A stretch of DNA of 64,000 bases from assembly GCA_949775045.1 (NCBI GenBank), contig OX459109.1, forward strand, positions 14,393,632-14,457,631, read 5' to 3'. This document shows, in pieces, positions 58,501 to 64,000 of this stretch. The notes beneath the pieces are model-generated. The model saw nothing but the letters and a program-made list of their open reading frames with translations. It had not been told where the DNA came from and made no database searches. The stretch's first letter is position 1. Each line of letters begins with the position of its first letter. Source of the stretch: Metridium senile. Taxonomy: Eukaryota > Cnidaria > Anthozoa > Actiniaria > Metridiidae. The position numbers were made by a program, and so were the translations under genes.

Positions 58501-59380
58501 AATTTTATTTCATTGGATGAAAGAGAGAAGGGATGACTTTTTTGTTACAAGAGAGGGGAGAGAGGTAGATGTTTTGTTTTAGGGGAGAGAAGGTACTGAC
58601 AATTTTATTTCATGGAGGGGAGAGATGTGGATGGCAGTTTTGCTACAGGGGAGGGAAGAGAGAGGTAATGTTTTATTTCAAGGGAGGGGAAAGAGTGGAA
58701 TGTTGTACCATTCATGATATCATAATTATCAGTCTAGTGATTGGTTTAAACATATTTACAATCAACCACGCCCTGCATATTTTATTTGCATATTGTTATT
58801 TGCTGTTTTGCACATTGAGCAACACTTCACATCATAAGCAACTGAAAATTATTCCATTATTAATGTATACAAAGCACAAAGACTAGCATTTGTTACGTTT
58901 TCACTCAGCAACAAGGATCGTGTTTTGTATCCATATAAAATGTCAAGTTTATGTTTATTTCTAGAACTGATAATTACTTAATTACAGTGCGAATCGAAAA
59001 ACCGTGGGCACCCAGAAATGTTTTAGAAATCGTTCATTGTTCGTTGAACAACTCATAAACAACTCTAACTACAAAAGGTTTATCATACTACACATCAGTC
59101 AAACTTCTTGCGGTGATATAGTTGTTTCTGAGTTGTTCAACGAACAAAAAACGATTTCTAAAGTATTTGTGGGTGCCAACGGTTTTGTGATTCGCACTGT
59201 AATACCAATTGTTTTTGTACCCATATTTAATGTACTAATATGTTTACTTATAGAACTGACGGTCGTGTGGAGTTTAGCTACAGTTCTACTGATGATAATC
59301 CAGATAAGGCCGGCCACGTTCGTTTAAGACAAACAGGTGCTGCTGCTACTGCTGCTGATTCGTCAGAGGAAAAAGCATGA
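49553..59380 (+). CDS. Basigin/neuroplastin-like three-Ig transmembrane protein, gene 4 (complete)
   Basis: Nine exons: 49553-49622 (signal MSNPSICTTILCLLAAFSIH), 50607-50810 and 51944-52084 (Ig1), 52693-52989 (Ig2), 53870-54031 and 55532-55711 (Ig3), 56269-56373 (TM), 57654-57660 (7-nt microexon), 59254-59380 (tail, TGA). Total 1293 nt, 430 aa, no frame break. Disulphide Cys pairs: 48/119, 163/216, 264/326 or 327; Trp180 and Trp275 are the Ig core Trp. The TM (about 356-377) reads ALWPVIGIIIEIILLVIIIV with Pro359 and Glu366, the hallmark of basigin, neuroplastin and embigin, which use the buried Glu/Pro helix to escort monocarboxylate transporters and Ca-ATPases. The tail ends KAGHVRLRQ plus Ala/Thr, like the family's short basic tail. 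A membrane receptor or transporter chaperone is likely; orthology is not proven. Ig1/Ig2 are close to gene 0. Confidence 0.88.
51337..51891. mobile_element. Foldback MITE (AAGGCCCGTTTACACTAGCA ends)
   Basis: AAGGCCCGTTTACACTAGCA is mirrored by TGCTATTGTAAACAGGCCTT; inner arms share GTCCTATTTCA and TGAGCATAT/ATGCTCA blocks. Lies in the intron between the Ig1 exons of gene 4. Confidence 0.75.
52362..52670. mobile_element. MITE, same family as 3926-4197
   Basis: The left end ATATTTACTTGAATAAGCGC and right end TTATTCAAGTAAATAC are complementary. An A-rich tract precedes the right end. Confidence 0.65.
53028..53231. mobile_element. 204-bp mariner-type MITE with TA target duplication
   Basis: TA-CAGTCATTTGAAAAAACA … TTTTTGAATTGACTG-TA. 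Long inner arms GTCGTCAATAGGCTTCAAGT / ACTTGAAGCCTATTGACGAC are perfectly paired. Located just after the Ig2 exon of gene 4. Confidence 0.8.
53455..53690. repeat. Dispersed repeat, two tandem copies
   Basis: Two head-to-tail copies of CTAGCGAGTAAACTAGTATA..GATATAAACGATAGGTAAT; the second runs on into a degraded GAGCTTTAGCCCTTTATCGG end. The same tandem layout occurs at 6813-6966. Confidence 0.75.
54079..54257. mobile_element. Foldback MITE (GACTTTCTG..CTCAGACATT)
   Basis: ACTGCGGTTTTTGACTTTCT is mirrored by AGAAAGATGAAAACCGCAGT; inner arms GAAATACGTTTTTGGCTG / CAGCCAAACACGTTTCAC. A second diverged copy of this family lies at 55305-55463, just before exon 55532. Confidence 0.75.
54539..55249. 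mobile_element. 711-bp TTAA-flanked foldback element
   Basis: TTAA at 54535-54538 and 55250-55253. TIR GGTTACCGTCCACGTTCGCG mirrored by CGCGAACGTGGACCGTAACC. Inner halves also pair (GTATAAGTCCAAAA…AAGTTATACTTT-type blocks). piggyBac-like by target site. Related interior sequence at 26720-27080. Confidence 0.8.
55763..55850. repeat. Dispersed repeat fragment after Ig3b exon
   Basis: CTAGCGAGTAAACTAGTATA, GATATAAACGATAGGTAATA and GAAATTTGTAACACTGTAAA, the same family as elsewhere in the window. Confidence 0.75.
56374..57653. other. Intron after the TM exon of gene 4
   Basis: No gene recognised. The 78-codon ORF at 57195-57431 has no domain I know. 56745-56830 resembles the 37735-37912 repeat. 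Confidence 0.5.
57676..58700. repeat. Purine-rich 35-bp minisatellite
   Basis: Imperfect units of GAGAGGGGAGAGAGGGGATG then ACAGTTTTGTTGTAT across about 1 kb, in the intron after the microexon. The minus-strand Pro/Ser/His-rich ORFs are artefacts of the repeat. Confidence 0.95.
58985..59199. mobile_element. 215-bp Tc1/mariner-type MITE with TA target duplication
   Basis: TA-CAGTGCGAATCGAAAAACCG … GGTTTTGTGATTCGCACTG-TA. Inner arms GAAATCGTTCATTGTTCGTT/AACGAACAAAAAACGATTTC. It sits 54 bp before the last exon of gene 4. Confidence 0.85.
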
Positions 59381-59488
59381 TTATACTAGCTAAACTTCAT
59401 TTGTTTTAAAGTTTTCTTTATTGGTTTAATGTGTAAAAGATTGATTGACAGGCAATGCATTTGAAACATGCATCGTTAATGACCCGCA

Positions 59489-59662
59489 TTGAGACAGACA
59501 GACATTTTGACAGACAGACAGACATTTGGACAGACAGACATTGGGACAGGCAGGCAGGGAGGCAGACAGACATTTAGAAAGAAAGAAAGACAGACAGACA
59601 GATATTTGGACGACCGGCAGACAGACAGACATTTGGACAAACATTCAGACATTGGGTCAGGC

Positions 59663-59697
<35 letters not shown>

Positions 59698-60016
59698 AAA
59701 AGTTCATCAGGGACAAAGAGAAGTCAAAATAGACTGCTTTTCTCTTTAATGAGTAATCAGACAGACACACAATAGCATACAAACTAATGGAAAGACACAC
59801 ACAAAAATCAAAACTGACAGAACCTCTATTGGGATCATCCCCCTCCAAGTTTACAAGTTTTTTTGTAATTTAAGTGTTTTTATATGTTTGAAATCGTCAC
59901 TATCATAATAATAATTATTAATAATAATTATCATAATGGTCATCATTGTTATCATTATCATTACCTGTGATCATCATCATCATCATTATCGTTATCACCA
60001 TCATCGTAATCACCAC

Positions 60017-60047
<31 letters not shown>

Positions 60048-60106
60048 GTTATCACCATCATCATCATCATCATCATCGTTATCACCATCATCGTAATCAC
60101 CACCAC

Positions 60107-60137
<31 letters not shown>

Positions 60138-60380
60138 GTTATCACCATCATCGTAATCACCATCATCATTAGCATCAGCATCATTGTAAACATGTCAGTA
60201 TCAATAGCATCATCATTTTTGAATCGTCATCATAGTCTAATCATCATCATCATCATTATTAGTAGCATTATCATCATTTTTGAATCGTCATCATAGTCTA
60301 ATCATCATCATCATTATTAGTAGCATCATCATCATCATTATTAGTAGCATCATCATCATTATCATCATTTCCGGTGTTAT
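59489..60380. repeat. (ACAG)n tract then ATC microsatellite downstream of gene 4
   Basis: ACAGACAG-rich sequence (59489-59695) with GGGACAGGCAGGCAG interruptions, then unrelated sequence, then imperfect ATC with CGTTATCACCATCATC units (59940-60380). Confidence 0.93.
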
Positions 60381-61702
60381 ATTTTTTCTCAAAATGATTA
60401 TTTATTAATATCACCCTTTCCAATTCTCTAGTTAATGTAGAACATAAAAAAAGAGTAAAGATAATCGGTAATTCACAGTTTTTGATACAACTCGGTGTTG
60501 GTTCTAGTAAAAGCACAACCACTCGTAGACTGAATATATATATATAATTTCTCAAAATGCGTGTTTTCGCATTGATCTCTAGATTTTAGATTAGTAAATG
60601 TGCATGCTTGCGAAACTTATAGGGAGATTTTCTCGTGTTAAACTTATCTTGTTTATGTAGAAATAATAGGAGAATTCTTCTAGATTAGGTTTGCATTAGG
60701 GTTTTCCGATTTAGCGACTTTGGTACTAATAGTACCAGATAGTTACTAGTTAGCATACGTGTTTACCGTTATAAGAATTTCTTGGAGTTGCATGTGTTCA
60801 AAATATTACATTTTCTGAGTAAGAATAAAAAATAAGAACAGTATTTGAGAAATAATGACAAATTAACACTGGTACTATCATCTGGCACTATTAGTGCCAA
60901 ATCTGCCTTTGTGCCGGTAAATCGGAAAGCCCTATTAATTAGGTGTTCTGGGTTTTAGGCAACTTATGTTAATATTGAATTGTACAATGGTAGACTGTAA
61001 TTATTCTTAACTGATTATTAAAAGTATTAAACACAATAGTGATTTAGTGGGCGATGTTAGAATGCGCTAGGTGAATGACTCCTTAAAAGACCATTGACCA
61101 CTTACCAGCGTGCTCCACGCGAAAGACTGAAATTCGTGGGCCATTAAAATAGCGCACATTCAGTCATTTTGATATCTTTTACGATGGGAATGGGTATTTA
61201 CGTTCTTACTAAATCGTTCAGCGTTTTGTTTTTATTTGTTTTCTCCTAGGAGGTAGACTGCGAGCAGTCCCTACTTTTCCCTCCAGATTCAGAAAACGAG
61301 CGAGCAGGGATTGGGGGCGAAATGGGGAGGGGAGAGTTTTCCTCGGAATCTGGAGGGAAAAGAAGGGACTGTTCGCAGTCTACCTAGGAAGCAACGCAAA
61401 TCATGCTTGTTTTTGCCCGAGAGTCTTGTTAATTGACTTGAATTCATTGTTCAAAAACATTTGCTTATACAGCTGACAATTTCTGAACGACCACTCTCGT
61501 AAGCGACCATCTCCCGTAAACGACCACTTTCTTTTGGTCCGAGGGTGGTCGCTTACGAGAGACTCAATTGTATAACTGTAATAACAGAAATTAAAGAAAT
61601 GCATACTAGATAATAAATTAACCTCTAACTAATTGCCTGAGAAGGATAAAACAAATATTTTGCACTGAACGTTTCTTTTATTTCTCAAGTGATCAATCCA
61701 TG
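60381..61702. other. Convergent intergenic region with three foldback MITEs
   Basis: MITEs: 60686-60937 (TAGGGTTTTCCGATTTA / TAAATCGGAAAGCCCTA), 61248-61392 (GTAGACTGCGAGCAGTCCCT / AGGGACTGTTCGCAGTCTAC), 61460-61575 (CTCTCGTAAGCGACCA / TGGTCGCTTACGAGAG). No gene seen. Confidence 0.7.
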
Positions 61703-63400
61703 TTACACTGTAATATAGTGAGCCTTGAAACCACGAGCAACTTGCACGTGGGATGACTGGAATCTCACGTTAGCAACATTCCCCTTGATGTGGATAGGGT
61801 GTGGTCGGTGCATACCGCACACCTTGCCCACTTCACGGCCATGCTGGGCGTCGTAAACAAGTACGTAGTCGTACGCACATGTAACGGGGGAATCGTCAAT
61901 CGCAAAGTCTTCAAAATGGATGACGATCTCCTTGGTATTGGGCGGGGCAGTGATTTCCCAGTCACATGTCTGAAATTAACAATCCGTTATCAATTAGTGA
62001 ATTACAATATTAATTATGTCAACCAATTGCAAGGAGGGGGAGAGTTGGTAACCGCACACAAAAATCGCACAATCGCATGCAAATTTGCTAGAAACCGCAA
62101 GCGTATAAACGTTAATTTATAACCATCACTCCCCGTCGGGGCTCTTCCGTGAGGTTCGCTACATTCAATATTTACAACACACAACTCTGCTCACATGTTG
62201 ATCTTTGAGGAGGGAGGAAAACCGGATAACCCGGAGAAAAACCCTCGTGGCATGAGAGAGAACAACACATCAAACAAACTCTATTAAAACAAACGCACCA
62301 AAAATAACGCGAAACCGCATCACCGCAAACGCTTACGCCCCTCTGCAAAGGACGGACCATTATTAGATATTTGCCCTCGAGTCTGCAATATTATATATAC
62401 TTACTAATATATACTTACCACTCTATTAGGATAGTTGTTTGGATAGTTAGGACTTTGGAAGGTTCCCTTCTTGCCTGATAACTGACCACCACAGACTATG
62501 AACACAAGTGAAGAAGTAAATATCCCATTTATTGATCCTCTCTTTCATTTAGCAATGCATTCTTTTTCCCATTCATTTTCTAATTCTCATGCATCCAATT
62601 GTATGTATCTCACGCCAGATTTTGTCATTGTTTTTACCCATTCTATATCATAGATGTTACTTTGTATATATAGAAATATTTGGGTAGGTAAATGAATGGA
62701 TGGAAAAAAACATGTATTTCCGTTCATTTTTTATTGTTAGAAATATATCATTTATTCCGTTATTTCAGAAAAGTAATTCCTAATAACATCCATCCATCCA
62801 TTTTCCTAACCGTCCATATCTATTATAACCATTTGTTTTCCCATCCATCCATCCATCCACTCATTCACTTTCCTATTCATATATCCATGTATTCCCATCC
62901 ATTCATATTACCTTCCATCCATTCATATTTCCATCCATTCATATTCCCTCCCATCCATTCATATTCCCTCCCATCCATTCATATTCCTTCCCATCCATTC
63001 ATATTCCCTCCCATCCATTCATATTCCCTCCCATCCATTCATATTCCCTCCCATCCATTCATATTCCATCCCATCCATTCATATTCCCTCCCATCCATTC
63101 ACATTCCCTCCCATCCATTCATATTCCATCCTATCCATTCATATTCCCTCCCATCCATTCACATTCCCTCACATCCATTCATATTCCCTCCCATCTCTCC
63201 ATTTCCCTTTCCTACCTGGTAGAACACCAAAAGCCTTGTAAGACGCTTCGAATCCTTTCCCGACAGTGTTTCCATCACTGTGGAAATGTACGTTAGTCTT
63301 GTGCCAGTTCACTTGGATTGCCTTGTCTCCTGCTATCTTACCGCATAGTTTGTTACCCTTAATAGTCCCAGTGATATCTTCAACGGCGATATAGTCTTTA
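61703..63400 (-). CDS. CUB-domain protein, 3' end (at least two CUB domains)
   Basis: Minus-strand exons: 63400-63216 (second half of one CUB: GNKLCGKIAGD … VHFHSDGNTVGKGFEASYKAF), 62495-62419 (start of the next CUB: CGGQLSGKKGTFQSPNYPNN), 61969-61703 (rest of it: TCDWEITAPP … YDYVLVYDAQ … VCGMHRP … VRFQSSHVQVARGFKAHYI, then TAA). Entry phase is 2 into the first exon, then phases 1 and 0, with no frame break. CUB hallmarks seen: CGG start, SPxYPxxYPNxxxCxW, two later Cys, DYV, and F-S-x..GF.A.Y end. CUB domains mediate extracellular protein or carbohydrate binding in secreted and surface proteins. The 5' end lies beyond the right edge, so signal, extra domains and identity are unknown. Tail to tail with gene 4; no evident functional link to the Ig cluster. 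Confidence 0.82.
62110..62295 (-). mobile_element. SINE body fragment, minus orientation
   Basis: On the minus strand: TTGTTTGATGTGTTGTTCTC, CGAGGGTTTTTCTCCGGGTT, ATCCGGTTTTCCTCCCTCC, then GAACCTCACGGAAGAGCCCC and GGGGAGTGATGGTTATAAAT. The tRNA head is absent. A single PIF-type end, GGACGGACCATTATTAG, follows at 62351. Confidence 0.7.
62790..63200. repeat. 20-bp minisatellite CATATTCCCTCCCATCCATT
   Basis: About 15 good units plus flanking ATCC repeats in the intron between the two CUB exons. The 176-codon Pro/His/Ser-rich ORF is an artefact. Confidence 0.95.
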
Positions 63401-63489
63401 CTGAAAATACAATATAAATAATTCAACCTATTTTTACCGCGTTTTTTGCAGGCTTTTCGTTTTGGTATTTTTAGTTAAAACTGTACATC

Positions 63490-64000
<511 letters not shown>

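Noticed and set aside
57840..58502. 220-codon Pro/Ser-rich ORF on the minus strand
   Set aside because: Antisense of the purine-rich minisatellite inside a gene 4 intron.
59918..60296. His/Met/Ile-rich ORFs
   Set aside because: ATC microsatellite translations.
62692..63222. 176-codon Pro/His/Ser ORF
   Set aside because: Translation of the 20-bp ATTC/ATCC minisatellite between CUB exons.

Overview
This looks like an AT-rich nuclear genome segment from a marine invertebrate animal. Coding DNA is split into short exons, almost all separated by phase-1 introns with GT/AG borders. The predicted proteins are immunoglobulin (Ig) and CUB cell-surface or secreted proteins. Most of the remaining sequence is foldback transposons, SINE and LINE remnants and micro/minisatellites. 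A cnidarian or similar early-branching animal is plausible from the repeat types, but the sequence does not prove it.

The main content is a cluster of paralogous three-Ig-domain genes, which I assembled exon by exon. On the minus strand, from high to low coordinate, are: gene 3 (47968-40219, 362 aa, complete); gene 2 (38997-15632, 517 aa, complete, with a duplicated first Ig domain); gene 0 (14678-8055, partial); and gene 1 (5840-390, running off the left edge). Genes 2 and 3 end in nearly identical exons encoding a short hydrophobic C-terminus typical of a GPI-anchor signal. On the plus strand, head to head with gene 3, is gene 4 (49553-59380, 430 aa). It has the same exon plan but ends in a transmembrane helix and cytoplasmic tail recognisably of the basigin/neuroplastin type. 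So one basigin-like transmembrane receptor sits beside several GPI-type relatives built from the same exon set. At the right edge a minus-strand gene encodes at least two CUB domains (63400-61703, 3' end only).

The largest single object is a 15.9-kb inserted element (21509-37439) in intron 1 of gene 2. It has 24-bp perfect terminal inverted repeats starting CACAG, a 3-bp target duplication (TTG), and two huge subterminal arrays of 85-bp units. The right array carries a 25-unit (2125-bp) higher-order repeat. This resembles CACTA/EnSpm organisation, but I see no transposase, so it is probably non-autonomous.

Other layout: a transposon-derived OTU cysteine-protease ORF with a degenerate 2A-like motif lies at 11154-12110, in intron 1 of gene 0. 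A three-copy 99-bp tandem repeat with hammerhead-ribozyme-like cores lies at 6522-6812. LINE C-terminal fragments lie at 7660-8042 and 17400-17705. tRNA-derived SINEs lie at 44147-44366, 46309-46668 and 62110-62295. There are many foldback MITEs, several with long G/C homopolymers, and two of them have exact empty sites in the duplicated gene 2 cassette. All exon calls are reading-frame and splice-site inferences; there is no transcript evidence.
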